Below, in pieces: positions 46,284 to 57,754 of a stretch of 64,000 nucleotides of DNA. The notes under the pieces are model-generated. The model saw only the letters and a list, made by a program, of their open reading frames with translations, searched no databases and had not been told where the DNA came from. Location: assembly GCA_008704415.1 (NCBI GenBank), contig VXIS01000071.1:1-64000 (forward strand), in the 5' to 3' direction. The DNA comes from Sphaerosporella brunnea (Eukaryota > Ascomycota > Pezizomycetes > Pezizales > Pyronemataceae). Position 1 is the stretch's first letter. Each line of letters begins with the position of its first letter. The position numbers and the translations under genes are program-made.

Positions 46284-46560
46284 TGTGAAGTATGGGTGTA
46301 GATGAAGCGGAAAGTACGTCGAAGGGATTCTGATGAGCTTAAAAGATGAGATGAGCTCCTCCAATGGCCATCCATCGAGCTTTATGCAGATGTCTTTCCC
46401 TCGGTTCCTGTCCGCATGGCATCTTGACAATGGCTTTTGCCAACCAAACCCCACATCTCGAGAGGCGGGGCTATGGACGGAGCTCCCGAATCGGCTTTCG
46501 ATGACGGGGGTGGGGCGACTACAGTAGGTAGATACCCGTAGCTAATACCGCAATAGTAAT

Positions 46561-46730
46561 CGCGATAAGCGTATCGAGAAGCTGGTAGGTGCATAACCCA
46601 TCCACCGAACTCCCGTCACAACCCCGCGTGGATGATCGTTGTTTATCGATAATCCTTATCGGAAGGCGGGGCAGGACGAGATGCAACAACGGCGATCATG
46701 TACAATACAACGAAGAAATCAGCAGAGATA
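46561..46730. promoter_or_regulatory. GATA-motif cluster upstream of formamidase
   Basis: Five HGATAR matches lie in about 170 bp: CGATAAG near 46563, three overlapping sites in TTTATCGATAATCCTTATCGG (about 46642-46662) and AGATAA near 46725. They lie 280-440 bp upstream of the formamidase start, in the region shared with the divergent DOHH gene. AreA/Nit2 GATA factors bind such sites, and the Aspergillus nidulans formamidase gene is AreA-controlled. The link here is inferred. Confidence 0.5.
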
Positions 46731-46957
46731 AAACCTGGTGGCTTGAATTGTCGGGCCAACGGTCGTCCCAGTGGGTGGACAATAATAATACTAATCGGGC
46801 ATACCGCCTGTTAGAGTAGGCGTACTTAGTAAGCCAGCAGAGTTAGTAGAATATTAAGTCGGCGGACGTCCGCTAATATTCAGATATCCGACACGTCGGA
46901 TCTGTACGTTCTCGCTACTGACCGTTCCCCTCCCCACACCACACTACAACAACAACA

Positions 46958-47940
46958 ATGACCACCGATCCCGTACCCGAGCTCCGCCGCATCCTGACGC
47001 ACGACACCTCGTCCAACCTCGCCCTCCGCTTCCGCGCCCTCTTCTCCCTCAAGCACCTCGCAACGCAAGGTAACACGGCGGCCATCGACGCCATAGCCGC
47101 AGGCTTCGCCTCCAACTCCGCGCTTTTAAAACATGAGCTCGCCTACTGTCTCGGGCAAAGCAAGCAATTCTATGCGGCGGCGCCCTTGCAAGCGGTCTTG
47201 AGCAACGAAAGCGAGGACCCCATGGTGCGGCACGAAGCGGGCGAAGCTCTCGGCGCGCTGGGCCACGTTCCTTCGCTGGAGCTGCTACGGAAGTATGCGA
47301 CAGACAAGGAGGAGGTAGTGGCGCAAACATGCGAGCTAGCTATTGCGCGGATAGAATGGGAAGTCAGCGGGGCGTCCAAGACCGAGCTGTTGCAGCAGAG
47401 CGCGTTCGCAAGCATTGATCCTGCGCCGCCGTTGCCGGCTGTCGAGAAGGAGATCAACTACCAGAAGCTGCAGGAAAAGCTTAACGACCAGTCTTTGCCG
47501 CTGTTCGAGCGGTATCGCGCTATGTTCCGCCTGCGCGATATTGCTACGCCCGAGGCTATCGATGCGTTGGCTAGTGGTTTGCAGGACCCAAGCGCACTGT
47601 TCCGTCATGAGGTCGGTGCTATTGCGATTTAGATGTGATGAATATGCCGCTGATGTTGTCGTAGATCGCCTTCGTGTTCGGACAGCTGTCGGACCCCCAC
47701 TCCATTCCGGCTCTTATCAAAGCTGCGGGCAACACCAAGGAGGTGGCCATGGTGCGGCATGAGGCCGTGGAGGCGCTCGGAAGCATCGCCGACGAGCGCG
47801 TCGACGCGTTTTTGAGAGAGTATGCTAAGGACCCCGTTCAGGTGGTCAGGGAGAGCGCAGTTGTGGCACTGGATATGGCCGAGTTTGAAAGGAGCGGCGA
47901 AATGGAGTATGCGCATATCCCTCAGACTGTCAAAGCTTAA
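46958..47940 (+). CDS. lia1: Deoxyhypusine hydroxylase (DOHH)
   Basis: Two exons (46958-47611 and 47665-47940) encode 309 aa. DOHH performs the last step of hypusine formation on eIF5A, using a di-iron centre. The protein is a HEAT-repeat dyad with four His-Glu iron-binding motifs: [11 protein letters not shown] and [14 protein letters not shown] in the first half, and [12 protein letters not shown] (across the splice) and [14 protein letters not shown] in the second. All four are intact. The length is normal for the family. It is divergent from formamidase, with 674 bp between start codons. Confidence 0.97.
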
Positions 47941-49063
47941 CGGGAAGTTTGTTAAGGTTGGGGGGGAAATGGTGTTTTAGATTTTTGCTCTTTTTTTTTT
48001 TTTGCTTTTGGTGGGTTTTTAGACAAAAGCGGGTGGGTTTGCGCAATTGCTAAGTCCTTGTTTTTTTTCGTCCTTTCTAAGATTGTGTGCAATACCAATA
48101 CCAAAACTGTTCACTCTCACATTCATCGTCGGTTCTTAACCCCGCACTGCGGGGCCCAGGGCAGTACCTCTAGCCTGCCAAGGCCACTCCGATCGAATGT
48201 CCCCATCCATGGTGGTGTATACATGCCCCGGCGGTAACGCATCATGGACAGAACCGCATACAGCGGGCGAGAGGCGGCGGTTCTTTCATTGGCTGCTTTA
48301 GACGGTAGACAGGCAGAGACAACTCCTCAAGAAGAGACTGGAAGCCTTCCCGTGGCTCTTTAGATCAATGTTCTATCACAGCAACAACAACAACGGCCAT
48401 TTATAACGCCAACAACAAGGAAATCCGGCGGATAGGCGACGGTTCTCTTCAGCCCCAATAGAGCGACGGGCAGGCGTCCCCAAAAGCGTAGCTTGATGGA
48501 GTATGGATAGAGGCGAGCGAGCGGTGGAGGGCTTTATGTAAACGGGTGGAGACATGTACAGCCCCCCCTCCTCTCCTTCTGCCCACGCTTTCATGGCCGC
48601 AAAGACTTCCAAAAACAGCTACTCTTCAAACCGCATCCGTGATATCGCCCGATCCACGTTTTTCCCTTTCTAGCCGCGGTGAAAGCGCGGCATCTCAACA
48701 CAATAGAATGGCCTAGAAGCGCTTAGCTCTTCGGTCACAGACGGCGGCGCTTGTGTGTCGAGGCCGGTCTCCAATCTCCGAGTGCTCGTGTGTGACTCCA
48801 CCACCCCCTGCCAAAGGAAGTATACTGGCTGCAGCACAAACCATGTTGAGATTTGTCGAAATTCAAGGCGTGGCTTACTTTCAATGTTGAAAGCTTCGAG
48901 GATAAAATGTCTGTACTGTCATTCATACAACAAAGCTTCCATGCAGTTACCCCTCTTCTTTGCACAGTCTCGGACTGTCCATGGAAAAACAAAACCAAAA
49001 AAAAAAAAAAAGAACTCCAACTCCAACATCCGACAAACCATGCAATATCACACTTATCACTGG
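47941..49063. other. Intergenic, no gene recognised
   Basis: DOHH 3' region with a poly-T tract, then about 900 bp without a conserved frame. A poly-A run lies at 48998-49011. Confidence 0.5.
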
Positions 49064-50503
49064 TTAGGAGACGTCCCCCAACCACCACCTCACCGTTTCT
49101 TTACTCTGACGTGCAGAAGAGTTTCTCCTTCCACGTTCCATCCGCCTTCCACGACTCCTAGATCTCCGTCGCTCCGAACGTTCCAACATCATCTCCCGCT
49201 TGAGTTGCTGCAAAGCTTCTAGAACTTCCTGATACTCTCGCTCGGTCCTCGTCAATTTCTCTTCCTCGACTGGGGGTGGCTGCGGACTCGGAACTGAAGA
49301 CTGGACTCGTTCGAAAGTTGTGGTCTTATTCGACAGCAGTGCAAGCTCGGCGACCTGATTGAAAGGTTCAGATGCAGGGGCCGCTGACGGAGTGTTATTC
49401 TTGGTCGATTTCCAGGGCGGCACTCTAACACCTTGTTTCTTCCATGAGGAACCAGTCACGATGGATGACTCGGCTGTAGAATTCGAGGTCGCGGTGCCCT
49501 TCGATTTTCGAGAGCTAGAATTCCAGGGAACGCGTGGAAATGCACTCTTCAAAGCAGATCGGAATTTCTGGAACCTCTGGGAGCCCGCTCGAGATGGTAC
49601 ACCCGATGTGGGCTGTGACACGGTTGTTGGCGGAGTAATTAACTCCGATGGGTCGACGGAGTTCGGCGGTCGCTGGTCACTGTCGGTAGTTGGATAATCA
49701 CTGGTGGTTTCTGCTGAAGCGCTTGTGCAGGTAAGAGGCGAAGCAACGGGCTTCGACTTTGGTGAAACCGGCTCTGATGGAGGGTGGCGGTAGGAATAAG
49801 GTATTGATCTGGCTTCAGCTTCCTCATTGTTGGTTTGCGCTCGTGGAAAGCGGTCTCCCGAGGTCACAGTGGCGGTTGCAAACTTGCCTTCCAGAGCTGG
49901 AGGGAGGTTGAGAGTGGGTATATCGTAGCCATCATTGTAGTTTGGATAATTCCAGTGAATGGTTTCTCGACGTCGTGGGAAGACGGGTATAGTATTCGAA
50001 GTCGACCTAGTAACTTCACCGCCATAGAGCACAGGGAGGTTGAGAACAGTAGGCTCTTCAATGGGAATTTCCCTTGAGAAGCGTGTGATGTCTTCTGCCC
50101 TTCGTTTCCGCGACCGTTCTAATTCCTTTTCAGCCCAACTCATCAACATTCTCGCCCTAGTTTCCTCGGTCGTGCTTGTCGACACCACTTGAGTGATATC
50201 AGAAACCTCTATATCGCCTGTCTGTGTGGAAGGCACCCATCCAGCTGGGGGTCCTCGTTTGCTCAGAGTCTTTTCTTCCCGTGCCCGTGCCCGTGTTTCG
50301 GCCGCTCTCAACCGTCGCCTTTCGCTGATGCGCTCTGCCAACGCTATCTCCCGGTATGGTTTCCATCCTAGGGAAGCATCCCTGCTGAGATGCGAGCGAG
50401 ACACTGGAAGACGAGTGCGAGCGAGGAGAGAATGACGGTTGGGAAGAGGGTATCCGTTGAGGCGAAATCTTGCTAAAGGTGTATGGATATTTCGATCGGG
50501 CAT
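49064..50503 (-). CDS. 479-aa disordered hypothetical protein
   Basis: A long single-exon frame starts at a true ATG. I do not recognise a family. It is Ser/Pro/Thr- and Arg-rich. The N-terminal third has basic, helix-prone stretches (LAERISERRRLRAAETRARA, ARMLMSWAEKELERSRKRRA) and short IPEEPTVLNLP-like segments. The C-terminus has a probable coiled coil (REYQEVLEALQQLKREMMLE) followed by an Arg/Ser-rich segment. No membrane helix or signal peptide is visible. Length and biased but coherent composition argue for a real gene. Confidence 0.7.
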   Translation of the reverse strand: MPDRNIHTPLARFRLNGYPLPNRHSLLARTRLPVSRSHLSRDASLGWKPYREIALAERISERRRLRAAETRARAREEKTLSKRGPPAGWVPSTQTGDIEVSDITQVVSTSTTEETRARMLMSWAEKELERSRKRRAEDITRFSREIPIEEPTVLNLPVLYGGEVTRSTSNTIPVFPRRRETIHWNYPNYNDGYDIPTLNLPPALEGKFATATVTSGDRFPRAQTNNEEAEARSIPYSYRHPPSEPVSPKSKPVASPLTCTSASAETTSDYPTTDSDQRPPNSVDPSELITPPTTVSQPTSGVPSRAGSQRFQKFRSALKSAFPRVPWNSSSRKSKGTATSNSTAESSIVTGSSWKKQGVRVPPWKSTKNNTPSAAPASEPFNQVAELALLSNKTTTFERVQSSVPSPQPPPVEEEKLTRTEREYQEVLEALQQLKREMMLERSERRRSRSRGRRMERGRRNSSARQSKETVRWWLGDVS

Positions 50504-53500
50504 GTGTTTCGTGACAGGATCGCATCAAAAGAAAATAAAGACTGCCGGTGATGGATCGAGTGTGTCCGAATGACGTTGGATGCGGATGGGTGAGTTGAGG
50601 TCAAGTGCCAACTTCACCACCGGGCCCCAGACTGGCACCCAAACCTCGACGAAGCCTTTTTTGCATAAACTTCGACTCATTTCTCCTGGCCACGTTTCTC
50701 AAGTGTGTTTCTTTCTGGTCTGCTCACGGCGTAACATAAAGCAATTGCCCATGATGGGGTAGCGAAAGTCCAGACCGTTGACCGTCCTAAAAATATCATG
50801 AGCATACTCTACAGCACCGCAAAAGAAAGCCATCTATCCCCGGACCGCCTAGGAAATCCCCGGCGCCTTGGGAGTCTAGTCTTTTGGTTATCGTGTAAAG
50901 GCACAACGCGCGGCACGGCGAGGCACCCAGGGCGCTGCGGGACAGGACGGCAGAGCGCCGAGATGCCTAAGGGGGGTGGGTAACTGGTAGGTGCCTGGTA
51001 GATGCGCCGTAAACGCCGCAGACGCCTGTTCGGATGGCTGCACACCATCTTCGGCGGCCCAGCAACCTTATCGGGGATCTCCCCGGGCCAGACTCGGAGG
51101 CGATGTCGATGGGGAGTCCGCGGGTAGTAGTAGGTGGGTGGATGCAGCAAAGTCTTCGATTGTCGGCATCTTCAACTCTCACGATGGCCATGATCAGGCC
51201 GACCGTATGGAGGAACCGCCTCCGCGGCACTGTGTGTCTACGGCATGTAGACGTCGGGCTCCCAAGGGACCCCACGGAGCTTTGGGCCCGCGGCCGCTGG
51301 GCATCCCGTCGCCGTGTCCTCCTCGGCGCTTTCCCGGTGCCTACAACCATCCAGTCGCCTCGGTATATCAGACTTTTAGGCCCTATTGTCACTTAACGCG
51401 AGACGCCTTTCCCCTGCCAGCTTAAGTTTTGCGGGGCCATCCAGTCCGTGGCCACGGCCATTCATACCCACCAAAAAAACACAAGCTGGTACCTCTTCGC
51501 ATTCTGGAATGAGCACCGGCAGCCGTCCGCATAACCGTTGTGCTGTTCGGATCTGGTCCCTGGCCGCCAAAGCTTTTCCTGCGGAAATAGTACAAAAGGT
51601 ACGGAACGGAACAGTGACCGGTGGGTTTATCCAATGGAAACCGTACCAACATAGCCACGCTTACATATTACCATGATGCCAGCCCAGCAGAGAGCAAACC
51701 TCTAGATAGATTCCAGACAACTGGCTGGCCATGGCTGACCACCCTTGGGCCCATCCGACGGATTTTACAGCGCGCAGTGCCCACCACAACTCAGTTCAGC
51801 AGGCATTAGTTGTTCGGTAAAGACGTCATATCATGGGTATCTCATTTATTGCATGCACCGCCGCACCTTGATTGGGTGACCACACCATAATTTATCACTC
51901 GGATAAGATCCGGTGTCTGGCGGTGTCTGAGGAGCAGGGAAACCCTAGATGCGTGGAGCGTACCAGAGACTTTATTATCATAAAGCTCCGACTCCCGGAA
52001 AAGCGGCTCCACCTTCACTACTATGTAGCAAGCCATTTTTCAGGGCTTCCTTGCAACGGGGTATCCATCCTGCATCCCCACACACGACATGCGTGCATGC
52101 AGCAACAGCAACAGTCCCATATCGTGTCGTTGCAGCTGCTGCCATGCACATTGATACGTTTTATACCACCAATCTCGCCTCGGCTCAAGCGAGAGCGATA
52201 ACTGCATCCTGTCTTGTTCCGCGGCGCGCTCACATGTTGCGGGGGCGTTGTTTGCGGGGCGGAAGTTCCTGCATGACTGGCGGAGGGGTGAGAAACACCA
52301 GAAACATTCGTTTTTTGGCGCCACAAGGCATGCAATGTGTGATGTTCGTTGGGTTCAGGTGGTGTCACCGGCGTGGGTGCTGGGCAGGGATTTCCAGAGG
52401 GCTGACGCGGGGCATGATGGGAACGATAGCGGGGCTCTTCCGGGCTTTGCAAATCGCCGCCAACTTTGGGCGCATCACCAGACTGTGTTGTTTCTGGGGT
52501 CACGAAGCGTTGGGCCAGTCACTCACACTCACTCACACTTACTCGGGTAATGTGCGGCCATTGGATTGATTGCTTAGGCTTGGCTGGGTATTTTCGTGCG
52601 CGCCCGCTTGGATCGAAGGCACGCTGCTTGATGGGCGGCGCCGGCCAATGCGGCTTTTATCACATCGCAGAACCTTTCGAGCAGCTGCGCCAGCTTGACT
52701 CACCGAGCCAACAAGGGCGAAATTGAAGCAAGGGGAAGCTCCATTGCAAATGCAATGCCACCTGTGGGAAGTGCAGTTGTTCCTGAATGCTATGGCTCAC
52801 TGGAGCCATTCACAAACTCTGGGGCTGCGGCTGCGTCGTCGATGCGGGCGTCGAGGAAGCGTCTCCACAGGGTAGCTAAATCGGATGACCTGCAGTGAAA
52901 TATGCACCTGAAGCATGTACGAGCAAACCTAAGGGGTGTCTATCTACCTGATGGTTAGTTGCGTTGAATTGTGTCGTTGTCAGGAACCAGTTTTTGCGTC
53001 AGACAGTTCAGATCAGCACCAGCACATGCCAAAATTCCACACCAGAGATAGCAAATGAGTCGCAAGCAAGTGCGCAATTTGGAATTTACACTTTATTTGC
53101 CGGCGTCCGGGAGCAAAGGAAGTGGCGAGCCCAGGGAGGGGAAAATGTGAAGGCAAAACGATATCAGGTTTTCAGAGTACGTAAAAGCGGCGGCGGCACT
53201 TTGAAGATGATGGATGGATGGCTCCGGGGATCTGGCCACCAGACATATTGTTTCTGGCGCGTGGTGGTGAATCTATTGCGGTTGGCGATAAGCAGTCTCC
53301 GCCCTGCGTATCAACATGAAACTCACACTTTCTGTCTGTGCCTTTGGGTGCGTCGTGCGTGCCTGAGGCGAAGTAGGTACTAAGAAGAAGTATGTTATAT
53401 ATACATCAGGAACACAATTGCAGGTTCAAGTAGAAGCAAACACAGAGTTTGAGGACGCTCTCGCTTCACCACAAGCTCCGATACGTGTAGGTTCTAGCCA

Positions 53501-55297
53501 GTATCAGCGCCATGTTTATCTACAATAACCATAAATTCACGCTCCCAAGCTGCATCATGCTTGGTGGGTATTTTGAGCGGGCTGGCTGGCTGGCCAGGAG
53601 ACGGCGCATCATCACCACCATCGACTTAACTGGCGTCGTTGCCCTCCGGTTGGTTGCTGCGTGGCGTTCGTCTCGTCTTGAGGCGCATCTGCTTGATTGA
53701 TTGTCTGCACACCACAAAACGATCGCGCTGGCTGCAGATTCCGGATCGACGTACCTACCCTACTCTATCATATCGATCAACATTTGTTTCTTGTCTCCGG
53801 GGAAGCAAGCCAGCAAGCGGGCAAACAAGCCGGTGTGTGTTCTTCCGTGCACGCTGGACCCTGCTGCATATTGACCACTGACTCGATTGTTGCATGCACT
53901 GCAGCCAGCCAACCGCATCACCATCATCATCGTCATATCAGCATTCGCGCAGCATCAGCACTCGCCAGCATCAGTCAGCCCCGTTCGCCAGGCACCGCAG
54001 CAGGTTTCGACGCTTTCGCTGACTCTTTCGCCTGCGCCTTCGCCAGCAACGCGGAACAGGCTCAAATAACAGCAAAGTACGTATGTATCGCGATTCAGCG
54101 AGCCTTCTCCTCGCCTGGTTGACTTCGTGCCTGCTTGTTGCCTCGTTTTTCTTTATTATTTTGATTATCTTTTTATTTTTCGCCTCGCTCATTCATCACC
54201 GTACGTCCGCAGCCTGGACCTGCCTGCTTTGTGTCCTCGCACAGCCAGAGTGTCTGGTCCCTGCGTTGCGATTCGGTCTCCCAGCGTCAACGGGGGGTGG
54301 GAGGGGGCGGCATCTGCTGTATAACTGCTCGAGTACCTACTTCCTCCTGAGCAGGTACATACCATAGCTACGACCTCCATTTGGGGGGGTTGCCGGTGCT
54401 GAAGCTTATGGTGGCCTTTTGCAGCAGCTCTTGGTTCGTTCGTTCGTTCGGTTCAGTTCAAGTCAGGCAACCGCGCAACGTTCGGCAGGCTCCAGGTTGT
54501 CTATCGAACCCGCGAAAAAAAAGAAAAAACAGAACCGCCCCTCCAAAAAAAAACCCCGGTACCCTGCATTTATCTCAGACGCAAACACACAGACTCCCAG
54601 AAGTACTAGTTACATACCAAGACACTCCGCTGTGCCTGAACCTCTCTTCTCTCCGCCCTCTGCCACCCCCCCCCACCGCGGGACCCCACCACCACCACCA
54701 CCACCACCACCACCACCACAACAACAACAACAACAATCCACGACAACAACCACCACAACAACACCCCCCCCCCATAGAGATATTCCAACACAGTGAGCAC
54801 TCACGCATTCCCGCCAGAACGCATCGATTCCACTTCAACTCGACAACAATTTTAGCAACAACAGCCACAACAACACGCACTCATTTGCAATCAATCTGAT
54901 ACTGGCCGGAATACGGACAACCAGAACCTGCCTTTCGTCTTGACATATCTTCCAGAGCTGCGACAGCTACAGCTGCGCTCCTCGTTTTCTCCGATAGCGC
55001 CGGTTGAGTCGGCTATCCAATTCTGGTGGTCGCACAAGTCAAACACACGGTTGCCTGCCTCCAGCCAGTGACAGCACTCATCGCCACAGTCCGCTGTTGG
55101 AGGTGGTGCCTGGTTCCTAGGTAGTTGCTGCCGATCCGGGGGCTGTAGCTCTGACCATTAGCCGGTAATCGAAGTTTGCAGCTCCAGCTGGCACATAAAC
55201 ACGAACGCTTTCCTTTTCTTTCCTGTTCCCACCTCTCTCTCGACTTGCCTCGCAGCCCGGTTGCTGTTCTACTGTCAGCCTTCTCGGATTTGAGACG
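50504..55297. other. 4.8-kb gene-free region before a C2H2 transcription factor gene
   Basis: No conserved domain in any frame. It contains patchy repeats: CAC/CAA-rich microsatellites at about 54690-54770 and poly-C and poly-A tracts. The last kilobase is CA- and CT-rich like fungal leaders and may be a long 5' UTR or promoter of the zinc-finger gene. Frames such as 50991-51425 and 52021-52503 overlap on both strands without clear similarity. Confidence 0.5.
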
Positions 55298-57448
55298 ATG
55301 ACTACTACTCAGCGGCCAACAACTCCGTCTTTCCGGGCCGTGAACTCCGCGAATTTTACTGCACCGGATCCGCAGACAAGAAATATGGCCACACCTCGCA
55401 GTAGTCAGATAACACCACCACCACCGCTGCCGCCGCCGCCGCCACCAGCTACTAGCTTCGACTTCCGAACACGGGCGGCAGTTGCGGCCACACCGGCGAC
55501 CAAGGACGACGGCGCTTCGTCACAAAGAGGATTTTCAAGCGGACAAGAGGAAAAGGGCGAGGAAATGCATGATCAGGACCGAGACAGCTCTGAGCCTGCC
55601 GAGAAATCTGGGGCTAGCGGCAAGGGCTCGGGGAGGGTAAAGAAGAAGAAGGGCACCAAATTCCATTGCACCGGGTTTGGCAACTGCACTCTTGCATTTA
55701 CAAGGAGCGAGCATTTAGCCAGGCACATTCGGTAAGTATTTCCCGTTGCGCCGCGATCGCAAACGATTTGCTCTGGCATTATTAATTCTTTGCTGATGGC
55801 GGAAAATAGGAAACACACCGGCGAACGACCATTCATGTGCCATTGCGGTCGGTGGTTTTCCCGTCTTGACAATCTCAGGCAGCATTCATCGACCGTACAT
55901 GCCGATGAAGAAATACCTGCCACTTCACTCGCGGCAACCGGGACCCGTTATCAACGCCATGGGGGTGGACGCCCTGAGCGCGTGCGGCCGCGGTCAAGAG
56001 CTGCGAGCCAGAGCGATATTCAACCGCCTATAGAAGTTCAACAGCAGCTGCAGCCATCGCCACCTAACCTTGGGTCTCCAATAGAGGACCGGCGAACGAG
56101 AAGAAGGCCGGACCCAATCATGGTCCCCCAAGAAAAGGGTTCAGACGAATCAGCCTTCAGCCAATACAGAGACCAAACACCACCGGACTCTCCGGTTTCT
56201 GCAGTATCTACATTCTCCAGGTTTGGTGGGGCTAGCGGCGGCGGCGGTGCGTACAGGCCCCAAACTGCTCCTTATCCTCAGGTCTCAGATCTGTCGTCGC
56301 CTGCTGCAACAACTCCCACTTCCAGTAGATTGGGCGGCAACCTAGATAGTCCTTTTGACAGCCCCCGAAATTCTATGCTATTCGACAACTCGGGCTCTTC
56401 GGTGGTCGCTCGACGGCTCTCCATGCCGCATCCGCCCACTCCTTCATTGTACGCCACGCCACCAGTGTTGCCAATGCCATCTACTGGGTATGGAAGTCCT
56501 ACACAGCCAGCCTACTCCCGCCGTGACTCTCTCACTTCAGTTATTGCCGATGACCGTCGCAGAACATGGCATATCGGTACGCAGGTCAATTTTAACTATC
56601 AGAGTCAGCTATCAAGGGATATTATATCGCCCACCACTCAGAGTTTTGCACGTGCTACGATTCACAGTCCGATCGACTCTCCCATTACCCCCTCCCGGTC
56701 TCAACAGACTGACCGACTACCAAGCATTCACCATGTCCTTCAAGACATTGCGCCTCCAACACCAGACAGCCAACGGGCAGCTTGGGCAGGTGACATTCTT
56801 GAGCGACCGCCGTCTGACCTGAAGCGGCCCTTTCATGAGGGCATCTCTGGCATTACAGGACGTCGCGTGGCCCCCGGACAAGTTAGATCGAGCCATGGCA
56901 GATCTATCAGCAACATTGAAACGCGCAGATGGGGAGCCGGACACAGTAACCCGTTTTCCGGGCCGTATTCCGGGCCTAGGGAACGCCGGGAGGCCTCATT
57001 GCAGCCAGCTGTGCCAGTATCGGCCGAGAGCAACAGAAATTCTGGATATTATGGCGGTGCCTTGCCCAACATCCCGAGCCCACGGGAACATCGACATTCG
57101 TTTGGGAGCTCTGATTCAAGTGTAAGCGAAGGAGTAGTTACTCCTGTGCCCGCGTTGATGGATGCATCGCGGCCTCGGATACTCGGAGAACCTGGTGACG
57201 CAGTGTTTCACCCGGAGGTAAGGGAACCCCACATCACCCGTGGTTGCTTGGCGACTAACCTGGGCGTCCAGAGTCCGGACAATAAGGACTATCACGACCG
57301 CACCTGCGAAATGGCTGGCGTCGAAAGCACTCCTTCACTCTGCGACACCCGAATAACCTCCGTGGAGCACAGGCCTCCAATGTCTGAATTCCATGCATCA
57401 AGATTGGACGCTCTCGTGTCAGCCGCAGTAGTTGCTGCCAAGATATGA
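55298..57448 (+). CDS. C2H2 zinc-finger transcription factor (Usv1/Rgm1/Rsv-like)
   Basis: Two exons (55298-55731 and 55810-57448) encode 690 aa. Two adjacent C2H2 fingers span the splice: [25 protein letters not shown] in exon 1, then [30 protein letters not shown] in exon 2. The extended Cys-Cys spacing of the first finger and the [10 protein letters not shown]...RLDNLRQH helices match the yeast Usv1/Rgm1 and fission-yeast Rsv group of stress and carbon regulators. Both fingers have intact ligands. The N-terminus has a polyproline run; the rest is Ser/Pro/Gln-rich and probably disordered. A 54-nt segment near 57219-57272 looks like an in-frame intron. Confidence 0.88.
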
Positions 57449-57723
57449 GCGGCAGCAGGCTTATCGGGGCTGGACTGCGGCTGGCTCGCTGGGGCTGTTA
57501 TCGTTGCCTGACAGCATTCACGGTGTGGAGCCGCGACGTGTTTCAGAGCGTTGCACAGCATTCGGCAAACCTCATAGGTTGGAAATGTTATCCCTGCGTG
57601 TGGTATAAGCTGTGTGGCTATCGTCCCGTCTTTTTCCTGCTGGATTCAAATATCTATTTCTTTTTTTCTTGTTTGGAAATGTACAAACAACCACTCCCAT
57701 CGCTCCTCTCCTCTCCCCTCCTA

Positions 57724-57754
<31 letters not shown>

